Positions 23,340 to 35,308 of a stretch of 64,000 nucleotides of DNA are shown piece after piece. Within the stretch, counting starts at the first letter, position 1. Each line of letters starts with the position of its first letter. The DNA comes from Camellia lanceoleosa (Eukaryota > Streptophyta > Magnoliopsida > Ericales > Theaceae). Both the position numbers and the translations under genes were made by a program. A model generated the notes under the pieces. It made no database searches, was not told the DNA's origin, and saw only the letters and a list, made by a program, of their open reading frames with translations. The DNA lies in assembly GCA_025200525.1 (NCBI GenBank), contig CM045762.1, positions 22,231,374 through 22,295,373 of the forward strand. The letters are read 5' to 3'.

Positions 23340-23680
23340 ATATTAGAATTATTCATCAAACATCAAACATCAAACATTAAACATCAAAACGTTTAATGTT
23401 TGATGAATAAATTAATGTTTGATGAATAATTCTGACGTCAGTATTATTCATCAAACATCAACCATTAAACATTATTCGTATAATGTCGGTGAAAATATTA
23501 GCAATGTTAGAATTATTCATCCAGCATCAAACATTAGCAACGTCAACCATTAAACATTAGGATTATTCATCAAACATTAAACATTATTCATCAAACATCA
23601 AACACAGATTCTCAACTATTAAACATTAGAATTATTCATCAAACATCAAACATTATTCATCAAACATCATCAGATTTATT
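23340..23680. repeat. Subterminal ATTCATCAAACAT repeats of the Pack-MULE
   Basis: About a dozen direct and inverted copies of ATTCATCAAACATCAAACAT with small changes. Inverted relatives (ATGTTTGATGAATAAT) lie on the other side of the captured exon, around 24240-24690. Confidence 0.8.
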
Positions 23681-23700
23681 TAAAAAAAAATTGAAACTAT

Positions 23701-23964
23701 TATGCTCCTCTCTTCACCTCCTGCGAGACGTTTGAAGACCTCAAAGAGACATTCGTCAGGAAGCACTTCAATGGAGACTGGCTGCTTCTCAAAAATTTCT
23801 TCACTGAATACAAAAGGGGCACTGATGCAAGACCTCTTGCAAACAGGAAAATAGACATCAACATGACGGCCAAGGGACAAAAAGAGATTCGATTCCTTGG
23901 GATTTGGGTATATTGATCCCCCAGGACAAAAATTACCATCACTGTAATCGAAGAGTTTCGACAT
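23701..23964 (-). pseudogene. Captured 5' fragment of an EIN3-binding F-box (EBF1/EBF2-like) gene
   Basis: The minus-strand ATG at 23964 opens a frame with FCPGGSIYPNPKESNLFLSL, then RHVDVYFP, KRS, VSIEVLPDECLFEVFKRL and GGEERS. This matches the N-terminus and the beginning of the F-box of plant EBF proteins, the SCF subunits that target EIN3/EIL ethylene transcription factors for degradation. Homology stops after about residue 84, where the frame runs into element sequence and ends; the leucine-rich repeats are absent. The 60 or so bases before the ATG also look like captured 5' leader. The fragment cannot make a working SCF subunit. It could yield an antisense or chimeric transcript, which is inference. 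Confidence 0.85.
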
Positions 23965-24814
23965 GCGAACAGTTGGAAAAACCTAGGGAGGTCGACATTG
24001 AAGCGATCAAGCCCCAACACTAAACATTAGGGTTAGTTGTTGCATCGATTTATCTGTATTTAGCCTCTGTTTCGATTCTAGGGTTTGTGATTTCGATTGT
24101 GGAAGACGGTTGTTTCGGATCAGAAGCGATTGGGAAAGCGAGAAGGATCATCCGAGGGAGGGATGAGAGCCGCCATTGTTGGTGATCACTGTGTTATACG
24201 ATTATAATGTTGGTGATCATTGTGAGAAGAATAATGTTTATATAATTTGATCTATTGTTTGATGTTGAATAGAATAATGTTTGGTGTTGGTGATGTGTTG
24301 TGGGTATTTCCGAATTTGAGTTTTGGGTATTTTGATGTTTGATGTTAGATGTTATTTTAATTATTATTTTGATATTTAATTATTATTTAAAAAATGTTAC
24401 GGAATGTTTTGATAAATCTGATGTTGGTGTTCATGATTTTAATTTTTGGTGTTCATGATTTTTTAATCAATATCAAAATAATGTTATTTTAATCAATGAT
24501 TTTGGGTGTTCATGATTTTTCACGATGTTTGTTCATATTCAATGTTACGGAATGTTCTTATGAATCTGATTTATTGGTGTTAATGATTTTGGTGTTAATG
24601 ATTTCTAGGTTTTTTGTTAGACTAATGTTGCTAATTTTTGATGTTTGATAAATAATTCTGACGTTGTTATGTTTGATGAATAATGTTTGACATAAAAATG
24701 CCTATAGTAAGCTTTTAGAGAAATAGGACTTATTAGTCTAGCAAAAAACATTCGGGACTAAATGGACTAACATTTCCAAATTTGGAATTTATTGGTGCTT
24801 TCCCCTTACTTTTT

Positions 24815-26936
24815 TACATATCTTTTTATAAAAGCAAAAAAATATGCTTATTTAATACTTCCCAAACAACCCTTAAATATTGAGTTACTCTCTATTTCAT
24901 AAATCAAACATTGTCATGTGGAAATTTTTTTTTTTCTTGACATAAACCTTTCAATGAAGTTCCGTAAAGTCAAAAACCCACTAATCACGCAAAAGGGGTT
25001 CACATTCCTACCGAAATTATTGCCATAGAAATTTTCTCAAGCACTTATTAATCTAAATCTCTATGTTCCTACTAACCACGTTATGCAAATATTCTGTCCT
25101 CTAAACCAACTAGGCCTAATCTATTTGGCTACCAGATCTTTCTTAGGGTTTAGTCCTAAGGAGGTCAGGAGTTCAATTCTCCTTAGGGTGTTGAATTAAG
25201 GGAGTGCAAATACTTAACTGTTTTGCTAAGGGTGAGGAGTTTTTCTCCCATAGATGCTAATCTAACAACTAATATTTGCCGATCAGAAAAAAAAAAATAT
25301 TATGTGCTCTATCAATGAGAAGATCAAGTAAATTTCAGGTAATTTTACGAGGCAGGTTTTCTACCCTCTATAATTCAAATTGGAAGGCAATGTTTGAATC
25401 TGTGTAGTTTATCACAGGTTTCATTTCGATAATTCAAATTTATTTTATTTGACACTTTGTGTATTTTATCTACACACATAGGAAAAAAAAGATCGATCTA
25501 ATCCAATACTGGTAATCTATTTAATTTATCGTGTTTGTCACAAAAAATAAAAATAAAAATAAAAATAGATGATTTATTTTTAAAAACACAATTGTTATCC
25601 ATTTTTTCAGTGACAAATACAATAAATTGAATAGATTATGATTATTAGATTGACTTAAATTTTTTTTGATGAAATACACAAAATATTCAAAAAATGAACG
25701 ATTCAAATAATTGAAACGGGACCCATGATAAGCTTCGCCACAAGAAAACCGCATCCTCCTCCTTGTTTTTAATTGAGTTACATTAAAATGTCTTTTTTTA
25801 TTATTTTTTTATTTTTAATGTTGCCATTAATGTTTTATTCTATGTATTATATAACAAAGACATGTTATAATTAAATATTTATTTCAGAATTTTGATTAAT
25901 ATTAATAAAAAATTTACTTGAAAATAGACATAATTTTAAAATATTTGCTTCAAATATTAATTAATTATTTATTTTTGGTACAACTATAAAAAAATACTCG
26001 TGTTTTAAAATTTTAAAATTTAACCATATATAATACATAGAATAAAACGTTAATCTAACTAGTTATATCTAATGTGTCTTCAAAATTAGTTATATCTAAT
26101 TTTAAAATTTAAAAATATATTAATAAAATGTGAAAAGGAAATGAATTTAACCTTATCTAAATTACATCTAATTTTACATTTAAAATGAAAATCTAAATGT
26201 AATCTTAATCATATGTAATTTGAAAATATTTAATGAAAAATCTAAATTAAACTTTTAGATATAAATCGTAATTGATCAAATGGTTGTAAATTCAAGTACA
26301 CTTGTCTTAATCCTATTGAAAAAAAAAAACATTTAAATTTTTTTTGTAAATTTTTAAATAAAAAATTTAAATTAATAATTAACAAATATTCCTATAAATT
26401 AATAGATCACTTCTCTAAACTAAGTTCTAAGCTGAAAACATAAATCATGGGTTAGCTCAATGTGATCGATCTTGAATAATTTTTTAGATGTAAAGATATT
26501 AGTCATATTTTAATAATAAATATATAAATTTCTTAACTAAAATTTTTAAATACCAATAAATAATATATATATATTAAAAAAATTAGAACTTTTATTTCTT
26601 TTATGTTTTGGCTGCATTGGCTTAACTCCCAAAACTCCAACTATCTTTCCAAGTCCACCACTATCACCGCCCTAAAATTCCTTCTGCAACTAAAATTTAT
26701 ACCATAACCAGATTTACATATAAAAAATTTAGAATAATTAACACTGATCTCTCCTAAAATTTTTAAAAAATATATAATAAGTTTTACAATTTTAATATAA
26801 TTATATTGATATCTTTTTTAGTATAGTTAAATAGACTGAACTAATACAGATGTTGTGAAAACACAAAAATAAACAACATAATATATATATATATATATAT
26901 ATTCATGTAAAAGAGATGACAATATTTTTTTTTTTT
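24815..26936. other. AT-rich DNA, no gene recognised
   Basis: Mostly AT-rich sequence with short open frames I cannot support. A GC-richer patch with a poly(A) end lies at about 25105-25300 (listed separately). Similar poly(A)-ended text around 26270-26330 may be another decayed insertion. Confidence 0.4.
25105..25300 (+). mobile_element. Candidate tRNA-derived SINE
   Basis: About 190 bp with GGAGTTCAATTCTCC, resembling a Pol III B box (GGTTCRANYCY), some 40 bp after TTGGCTACCAGATC, a poor A-box match. It ends in an A-run at about 25287. No clear target duplication was found. Plausible but weak. Confidence 0.3.
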
Positions 26937-27290
26937 TCATTTATTCACCTAACAAATTATTTATGAATATTGGGTTAAGTATTTTGTGAATTAAAATCTT
27001 AAGAGAATTTAATGTAATTATGTCAAAATTAAGAGGCTTATTGTATTTTTTTCAAACTTCAAAAAGATCAGTGTAATTTACCCAAAAATTTAAGTCTTTC
27101 CAAGAAAACCTTTTTAATGCTCAATTTTTTTTATTATTTATTTATTTATTTATTTATTTTTTATCATTGTTTAAAGGCTTAGTTACACTTTTCACTCAGT
27201 TTGACTCAAATTTGATCTTAATTCCTGTAGTTTTAATTTAAATAATTTGTTTCCTACACTTTTTAGTTTAAATCTTAGTTGTTTTGTTTA
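26937..27290. repeat. Long direct repeat, copy 1
   Basis: Matches 28380-28750 nearly base for base over stretches such as AAAATCTTAAGAGAATTTAA and TTACCCAAAAATTTAA, apart from an expanded A/T-rich run in the middle. The copies lie about 1.44 kb apart in the same orientation. Confidence 0.8.
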
Positions 27291-27296
27291 AAGTTT

Positions 27297-28112
27297 TGTT
27301 AGTAAAACTTATGCTAACTCCCAATCGACAAGAATTAAACAATAACTTTGACTAAACAATCAAACAAGAGCAATCAAACAACTGTGTTTTTTATTCAAAT
27401 GCCTTGAAAGTATAAGGACTTCTTTGGAACAAAAGTTACAATCAGTAAGATCAAACAAAGTAAACAAAGCAAACTAAAGATGATTTCAAGATGAAACCAC
27501 CAATGTTTACAAAGATTACAAATTACAGAGAGAAACTACTCCCAAATTTAGATAAAGTTACTCCTAAGATAGAACTAAGTTGTTATGTTGTTGTTGATGT
27601 CTTTTCTCTCTGCAAACTTCTGACCTTTATAGTTCTTCTTTCTCCTTTTTCCATGATCCATGATCCCATTTCCCTTGGAAAATGCAGGCCACTAACCTCC
27701 AACTATCACGAATCGCCCCATTTCCTTAGAAACTACAGCCACTAACCTTCAATTGTCACAGAATCGCTCCATCACTTCCATGCGTTCAAACTTTAACGAT
27801 TCTTCATATTTCCTGTCGAACCAACTTTGCTCCATACTGCCCATATGCTCCTCATTATTTTGAACACTAAATCCACAGAGAAAACTTTTCCTTCATAAAC
27901 CAATTTTTACACAAATCAGTCCACTAAGCCAACAATTATTTAATAATTGCTCCATGAATACTTTTAACAATTTATACATTTAAACAATTATTTCTTACCT
28001 TGTGTCTCTTTGATAAAACGAAAGACTTTTACTTTTGATTTTATTGTCATGTGTCATCATTCAATTGATCCAACTCTCGATAGAAAATTTACCAAAATGG
28101 GTGCGAACAAAT
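27297..28112 (-). mobile_element. Candidate solo LTR between direct repeats
   Basis: On the minus strand the segment reads TGTTCGCACCC ... TTTTACTAACA, i.e. TGTT...AACA with about 816 bp between, as in many plant LTRs. I could not find a matching target duplication and there is no coding sequence. It could instead be unique sequence between duplicated flanks. Confidence 0.3.
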
Positions 28113-28379
28113 TCCTATAGTTTTAATTTAAACAATCTGTTTCCTACACTTTAAGTCTAATTTTAATTTGGTTGTTTTGTTTAAATTTTTGTTAATTTTT
28201 GGGATAAATTATACCGGTAATCCCTACGTTTTATCCCTTATATCATTTTGGTTCCTATACTTTCAATTAACTTCAAAAGGATATTATTTTCATATGATAA
28301 TTTTTGGGATATTATTTTATCCCTTATAACAATTTGTTTTATATATTTTCATGTAAAAGATATGACAATATTATTTTTT

Positions 28380-28750
28380 TTTCAATTTATTCACCTAACA
28401 AATTATTGATGAATATTGGGTTAAGCATTATGTGAATTAAAATCTTAAGAGAATTTAATGTAATTATGTCAAAAAATTGAGAGACTTACTGTATTTTTTT
28501 CAAACTTCAAAAAGATCAATGTAATTTACCCAAAAATTTAATTCTTTCCAAGAAAATCTTTTTAACGCACAATTTTATTTTTTTATTTTTTTTTTTTTTA
28601 TTTTTTTTTTTTTTATCATTGTCTAAAGGCTTAGTTACACTTTTCACTTAGTTTGACTCAATTTGATTTTAATTCCTATAGTTTTAATTTAAATAATTTG
28701 TTTCCTACACTTTAAGTCTAGTTTTAATTTGGTTGCTTTGTTTAAATTTT
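28380..28750. repeat. Long direct repeat, copy 2
   Basis: Second copy of 26937-27290. A partial third copy of its last 60-70 bp (TTCCTATAGTTTTAATTTAA...) lies at about 28110-28200. Confidence 0.75.
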
Positions 28751-28759
28751 TGTTAATTT

Positions 28760-29810
28760 TTGGGATAAATTACACCACTTCCCAAAATTACACCAGACTG
28801 GGCTTTTATCATTGTCCAAAAATCTATGGTAATGAAGAAGGTGAGAGTGATAACAGACTGGGCTTTTATTTTCCTATATATAGTAGTATGCATGAAATGG
28901 GGTTGCTCAGTTGAGAAGCTAGACTATTCCGTTAAAAGAAAAGTAAAAGGATAAGAAACCACAGGATGAAAGAGTTGTTGGAATGATTCTCATTCTATTT
29001 ACTAGCTTACTTTTCCTGTCTTATGAAGTTTCAAATGCCTTACTTTTCTAAAATGTCCAGATAGACTGCTAATTTGATTGGTTGAATTTAGTGCCAAGTT
29101 GGTTTAGACTATTTTGATAAGCATGACTGATTGTTTATACTCAATGGGATTCCCTCAATGGTATTCCAACCCTTTGGACCAATAATTGAAAAGAATCTTT
29201 ACCTGCTCTACAATTTAGTGTCTAATAGAGAGAAAAGAAGGGCATGGTGTGCTGATTGTGGTATCGGTGTTTGTTATCTTTATGCTTATCCTATATATTA
29301 AATGAAAATAAATAAATAAAATGATCAGTAGAAAACAAGAATGACAATTTCCGAAGTTGACATTGCAGGGATGACTGAATATGTGTTTGAAATTTCTTCA
29401 GTTTCAGTGAGAACAGCTTCTTCGTGCTCCATCAGAAAAGATATCAAGCCATTTATGCAATCAACAACAGACAAGCAAACAAGGAGACACAAAATATTGT
29501 ATGGTCTATGAATTTTGTTATCCAAGATTCCCAATATCTGGCAGTTCCAATTGAAAGGTATGTTGGTATTTTTTTAGAAAAATATAAGAAAAATATATAA
29601 AATGAATTAAATATAAATGACAAAACAATTTTTTTATTAAAAAAAATAAATATAGAATAAACTACACAACTAAGAATATAGAAATGATTTATATTACATT
29701 TCTAATAAAACAAATTATTAACATGGATAACTAAATATTAGAACTTATCAATGTAAACTAAATTCTAAAAAATTTAAGAACAAATGATAAGAAAAGAAGT
29801 AAATCAAAGC
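28760..29810. other. AT-rich DNA, no gene recognised
   Basis: A 15-bp direct repeat (AGACTGGGCTTTTAT) occurs at about 28791 and 28855. A 69-codon minus-strand frame (29534-29325) has no resemblance I can name and no supporting context. Confidence 0.35.
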
Positions 29811-30774
29811 CTGTGTGATATCACAATTTTCTTAAAACAGATTCATTGCCTACCGATGGATGCTGGAGGTATACCGATGTTTGTCTCCTAGGATACGACA
29901 GTCGAAACCAGCTAAAGCAGAAGCACCTTCTGAATAGCTTCGGTGAACTTGACAATGGCTGCACTTTCTCTAACAAGAACCAAAGAAGGGACTAGCAAAA
30001 GAAGATAAGAAAAATTTTCTTTGGTATAAAAAAACATATCTCTAACTTTTTATCTCAAAACACCATTTCCATTTTCCATCAAAAATCTCTCCAAAATTAT
30101 CCTACCAAGTTGAAGGGGGAAAAACCTCCATTTATACAAGTAGGGAAATCCCTAGCCATGAAGGTATACATCAATAGGGCCATCAAATGCCATTAACCAA
30201 GGCCATCAACTCTAACCATTAGGGCTAAAATTACAAAAGTTGAAAACCTATGTCCACTAATATGATCATCAACTCTATCATCAAAAGATGAGAGTTACAA
30301 AAATTTACATTTCTTATGTGCTTAATATATACAAATAAATATGTATATAATAATGTTTGAATAAACCAACTAGATGAGTCACAAAATGGATACTAATGTT
30401 GGGTTATAACCCGATACAAGCCCAATTCTGAAACACATGTACAAGCTAAACCCAACACAACATAGCTTAGCCCTAACTCAAGATTAAGTCAAAGTCCAAG
30501 ACCAAACATAGCACATGCACAAGCACAAGCACAAGCACAAGCACAAGCTTAGGCCTAGTCCAAACCAAGATTAAGTCCAAATCTAAGCCTAACTTTATTG
30601 ATGCCCATTTTATGAGATAATTCTCATTCACAACTCAATAGTTTCGGGTCATTATTTTTGCATTGCTATCTTCTCACTTAAAAGAATACAAAGCCACTTA
30701 GACCCACATCAACCGGCGATTGGGTCCCACTTTAACTTCAAATTAAAGTTGCCGAAAAACTATTATCTCCAACA
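29811..30774 (-). mobile_element. Presumed copia 3' LTR
   Basis: On the minus strand it starts TGTTGGAGATAATAGTTTTT directly after a purine tract. The far end is placed near TGTGTGATATCACA (29811) by the need for a CA end; that border is uncertain. It contains a short (CACAAG)n run at about 30517-30545. Confidence 0.4.
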
Positions 30775-30786
30775 ATCCCCCACATG
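30775..30786 (-). promoter_or_regulatory. Copia polypurine tract
   Basis: Minus strand CATGTGGGGGAT immediately before TGTTGGAG. This purine-rich tract primes plus-strand DNA synthesis next to a 3' LTR. Confidence 0.55.
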
Positions 30787-31379
30787 AATAAAATTGGTCG
30801 AATAAAGAAAAACAGTCAACACTAAACAATAAAGACTCGGAGAGACAGTACATAGAATAACCCTGTATCAGAAAAGGTAGTTGTTGGCCTTGAACCTTTC
30901 GTAGTGAAAGCCTATCGGATTTACTGGCTGACTAATAAACGTGATGTCTTGAACTGTTTTATCATTTGTGTAAACTGAGACAATAGACCTCATATAGGAA
31001 TTACTCCAACCATTGTTCTGTTCTCACTGTTGTGTCCAGTTTGGCCCTAGAACACTAGCTTGGTTCAGTGAGTTTTTGTAAAGAATCTATCCTTGTCAAT
31101 TCTTAAAGAAGCGGTCCCACTTCGCACTCACATAGGTGACCTACATAAGGTATCTCATTGTACCACGGTTGACTATTCACAACACTTAGGTCATTAAAAG
31201 CATCAGCTTAATTTTCCACCCCATAGGGTATCACTGTATAAAGGAATGGGCAAGAGGATTTAACTCTTCAGTGACTCACCGGTTGCACACAATTAGGTTG
31301 TCCCTTTGAACCTAGATCTTGGGATCTCCAATCAACTAGGTTGGGTTTTCCGTTTCAATAACATTTGCTAAAGGCCTTA

Positions 31380-32640
31380 ACCTCATTCCTCATAACGACT
31401 TCTTACTAACTCTCAATTTTACCCTTAGGTTAATGGATCGATAATAATGTCATTAGACTGTATATAGTCTATAGTGACAACACACAAGAGTAGTCGTCAT
31501 ATTGAACCATGTCTTTGACGAAAAATGTCTAGACTTTCCATCGGTGCCCTACCAATACTTGATTGGTTATTGTAAAGTATAGAAAATTACTAGCACAAGA
31601 TTTGATCAACATGGAATATCCTCAAGAAAATGACAAAGCCATTCAACTACTTTAATACTAAATTCTGATTCCATCATTGATCTTGTGATACACATCTACT
31701 TGGAAGATTTCCAAGACACGGTTACAGCTCCAATTATAGAAAACATATCCATTAATGGAATTGCAGTTTTTATATCAAATATCCAATAGGCACCTTTGTA
31801 TCCTTCTAGTACAACTGGATATCAAGTGTTATGCAACCCATAATCCTGGATGTAGTGTAAATAATCCAACACCTATATAATGCCCTTCCAATGAGTAACA
31901 TTAGGATTACTTGTGTATCTACTAAGTTTGCTAACTGAGTAGGCTATACATGGCCATGTACAACTCATCAGATACTTTAAACTTCCAATGACCCAAGAAT
32001 ATTCTAGTTGAAATACACTTTCACCATTATTCTCGGCCAAATGTAGAATCAAGTCTACCAGTGTCCTCGACACACTTGTATTTGATTTATTAAATTTCTC
32101 AAGTATCTTATCAACATAATGAGACTAAGAAAGTACAATACTACTAGATGTTCTGGTAATCTTAATACCCAGAATCACATATGCACGGCCCATATCTTTC
32201 ATATCAAACTTAGAGTACAACATTCACTTGGTAATATTGAATATCCTCTCATAACTACCAACAATGAGCATGTCACATACACACAGACACAACACGACAC
32301 ATACTATTGTCAATAAAACATTTGTCAATACCCACTTGACAACATAGTGTAGTCAAATTTCTCATGCAATTGTTTCGGTACTTATTTCAAATCATAAAAT
32401 GATTCTCAAGCTTACAGTCTTTCCTCGTCCTGGAACCGACAAACCCTTCGAGTTGTTCCATAAAAAATTATTCAACTAAATCTTTATATAGGAAAGCTAT
32501 CTGAACATCCATCTTGATGTATCTCCGAACTTCATACAATTGCAATCACACTCACCATAACTGATGATCACGTATCAAAGTAATCCACGCTTTCTCTTCA
32601 TCGGTATTCTTTGATAACAACCCTGTCTCATTGGCTTTCA
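31380..32640 (-). pseudogene. Copia reverse transcriptase / RNase H remnant
   Basis: Reading leftwards from about 32640 there is a piece resembling the RT core (KMDVQIAFLY, then a MEQLEGFV-type segment). An open stretch at 32073-31873 ends the RT connection (SVIGSLKYLM-type text with IAYSVSKLSRYTSNPNVTHW). RNase H follows from about 31850 to 31380 (YPVVLEGYKGAYWIFD, AVTVSWKSS, CITRSMMESEF, NGKSRH-type motifs). These are standard copia signatures. At least ten stops and several frame changes make it non-functional. Confidence 0.8.
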
Positions 32641-33060
32641 TTCACTTACATCCCAAGAATTACTACCTCTGCAAGATCAAGTTAATTTAATAACTACTTT
32701 CTAGAGAAATCACAACTTCAAAGAAGCTTTTAGTCTCACTAGACACCATATAGGTTTAAGAAAATTGGACAAAAGAACTTTAAAGTCCTAGTCTGTCTAC
32801 ATCTTCTATGCTTATTTCTTTCCTCATGAAAATCGCTTCCTTAATTTCATGGTTGTATTCTTGTGTAAATCTGAATATCAGATTCATCCACAAGAAAACC
32901 GATAAGCATTATTATATTATGCATAACCGTTGAACACAAAGTCAACAGATTTTTAGGTCTATCCTACCTGCTTGGGTTTAGGTATTGCTACCTTCTGCAT
33001 GAAACCCCCACATTTGTAGAATTTATATGAAGGCTCCTAGCCTCTCCAAAAATTCATACA

Positions 33061-34723
33061 AGGGTTTTAAACAATTTCTTGTGTCACAATGATTATGAAA
33101 CTCTCAAAATCATATCACAGAAAACATATTCCCAAACCATTATTAACCAAATTAAGTCTTTTCTGAATTCAAGGCACCAAACAAGTTTGGTCCAACAAGT
33201 CACTTTGAAGTCAATAGCCTTACTATTAGGAAACACAGATCTAATGTTCAATAGTCTACTATTTGGAACTTCATAACATGGCCAGTAGTCTTATCAGTAG
33301 GAATCACTAATTTCTCAGCATGTGGTTAGTAGACTTTTCACTATGAGGAATCACAATATCTTGACATGTGATTAGTAGTCACACAACTACTAGGAATCAG
33401 TAGACTTTTTCATTACTAGGAATCATCATGTCTTAACATATGATCAGTAATCTGTTCATTACTAAGAACCACAATCTCATAACTACGTAGCCAGTGGTCT
33501 AACACCCCCTAAGAACCATCAGTTTTCTATCCCTATGATCAGTGATCTTGCACTTGCTAGGAGCCACCAATTCAAGAATATATTCAGAATTATAAAAATT
33601 TGAAAAATAAATTCACTCACTCTAATAAGTTGTCTCATTGTTGCTCTTAAGCAAAACCACATAGTAATCATATATACTATAATTGAAACAATGATAACAT
33701 ACTAATTGCCTCTGATTAATTCAGAGATATTATCATACAATCTTATGATTTCCTTTAATCACACTTAATCTCTTTAGATCGTCCTTTAAGAACCCCGCAA
33801 GGCTTAAGGTTGTTAGATGGAACAATATTTTCTGTTATCATCTTTTGAAGTCATTTCTAAAAAATCACAACATAATTTCACTATTCGATTTTTTCAAAAA
33901 CTAAACTTAACACGAGAAAATTCAAAGTCTGAAATTTAATTCAAAATTGATCTCACCACTTACTCTACAGTCGAACATGGTTAGGAAAGTTTTCAAGAAG
34001 ACTGGAGGGGTCACACCGGTCCCACTTAAGACCCAACTAACCTTCGATAAAACTTTCAAGATCATGTTAACTACTAATCCATGGAAAACAAATTTAGAAT
34101 TAAGTTTTTCAGGGGATAAATTTGGTTAAAACAAATTAAGTTTACAAAACTTACAAGTAATTAAAAATTGCTATCAGAATTATATCACTCATAAAAGTTA
34201 ACCAGTATTCCTGGAACCGAACCCATTATTTTTGAATAAAAATCAGAAATATTTTAGCTAATGCTAAAATTTGGTTTCTTTTCTCAAAACAAAACACTTT
34301 GGAAATAATCAGATTATAACCAAAGACTTTCTCAAAACTTGGTTCCCTACCACTTTGGGAATAAAAATATTAAACCCAAAGACTTTCTCTACCCACAAAA
34401 GTTTGAAACCAAATCCATCTTAGTTGTCATTTCTGAACATAACTCAAAAATACTCTTTAGCCAAGGCTAAACACTTTGGTTTCTATTACAGAAAACCAAA
34501 CCACTTTGGGAATAATAAAATTAATCCCAAAGATTTTCTCTAAACCTGAAAGTTTATAATTTCTTTATTTCCTCATTTCCTTTCACTATGGTGAAACTAT
34601 TACAAACTAGAAATTAAAACTGCTACAAATTGAAATGCAACTGTTACAATTAAAAATTATCCAAATCTGCAAAAATGGAATTCACGGTTGTATCCGTAAT
34701 AGTCTATTTAGCCAATAACACTT
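33061..34723. other. AT-rich DNA with degenerate short repeats
   Basis: About 33260-33560 has repeated AGTAGTCT / CACTAGGAATCA-type units. About 34250-34560 has repeated CCAAAGACTTTCTC and CACTTTGGGAATAA units. No gene recognised. It may be the decayed 5' part of the copia element or older DNA. Confidence 0.4.
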
Positions 34724-35270
34724 TGTGTGGGGACATATTTTGTGAATGACAACACGTGGCCAAGGTGGCATCGAAGTGTTAGCTGAGGTGCCACGTGTCC
34801 TGGTCATGGCGCCGAGGTAATCTTGTCTAGGCCGAGGTTATCTGCGGAGATACCGGAATCCGGGATGAGTGGATAAGGGACAGGAGTCCTAGAATGGGAA
34901 AGGATTTCAATCTAGGTAAAGATAAAGCCTTTAAGAATTAATCCTTATTTGGCTGAGGGTCCAGGATAGGCATTGAGCCTGAGTCCAAGTGAAGCTAGGC
35001 TTCTATAGGGATTAGGTTAGTACTGGTTATAAAAGTAAGGCACCCTCATGGGTCTATGATACGCTTTTTGTATTCTGGCTAGTGAGTTAAGCACTGTTTG
35101 TTATCTTTGAGAGATAATTGAGTACTGACTTGATCGTCGAAGTGCCCCTGGGTGGACGAACCACTGCTGGAGTCTTATCTTTCTATGACGGGTTGTTCGG
35201 GCGTAATTTATTCTGTTGGTGTTCTCCAACTGAGTACCTGTTTAGCAGTGTGGTCAGAAATCAGCACCCA
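34724..35270 (+). mobile_element. 5' LTR of the Tat-lineage element
   Basis: Starts TGTGTGGGGACATATTTT and ends about CAGCACCCA, just before the primer site. It contains a TATA box at 35028 and two GCCGAGGTWATC motifs 20 bp apart (34811, 34831). No second LTR is available for comparison, so borders are good to a few bases only. Confidence 0.7.
35028..35034 (+). promoter_or_regulatory. LTR TATA box
   Basis: TATAAAA in GGTTATAAAAGTAAGG, about 240 bp upstream of the LTR end. It would start the genomic RNA near 35060. Confidence 0.6.
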
Positions 35271-35275
35271 TAATT

Positions 35276-35293
35276 TGGCGCCGTCTGTGGGAA
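35276..35293 (+). promoter_or_regulatory. Primer binding site
   Basis: TGGCGCCGTCTGTGGGAA, six bases after the LTR end. It starts with TGG, complementary to a tRNA CCA end. This sequence type follows the LTR in many plant Tat elements. The exact tRNA is not certain from inspection. Confidence 0.75.
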
Positions 35294-35308
35294 TCGTAAG
35301 AAGAATAG

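Larger units (their letters stand above)
23235..24805. mobile_element. Pack-MULE (Mutator-like element with captured gene fragment)
   Basis: The two ends are inverted repeats over about 80 bp. The left reads GGAAAAATTACTCATAAGTC; the right, reversed, reads GGGGAAAGCACCAATAAATT. Both go on through ATGTTA.T.CAT.TAGTCC. The flanks carry the perfect 9-bp duplication TTACTTTTT (23226-23234 and 24806-24814), the signature of Mutator-like elements. No transposase is present. The interior holds an EBF-like exon on the minus strand, flanked by subterminal repeats built on ATTCATCAAACAT / ATGTTTGATGAAT. Long inverted termini, 9-bp duplication and host exon together define a Pack-MULE. Confidence 0.85.
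29811..33060 (-). mobile_element. Decayed Ty1/copia retrotransposon (3' part), minus strand
   Basis: In minus-strand order there are a damaged reverse transcriptase, RNase H, a polypurine tract and a presumed 3' LTR. RT/RNase H landmarks are readable in several frames with many stops. The 5' half (gag, integrase) and the 5' LTR are not recognisable in the sequence up to 34723. This is one of the older layers of the window, judged by its decay. Confidence 0.75.

Noticed and set aside
29325..29534. 69-codon minus-strand frame with hydrophobic stretch
   Set aside because: No similarity I can name, no splice or promoter context, AT-rich surroundings.
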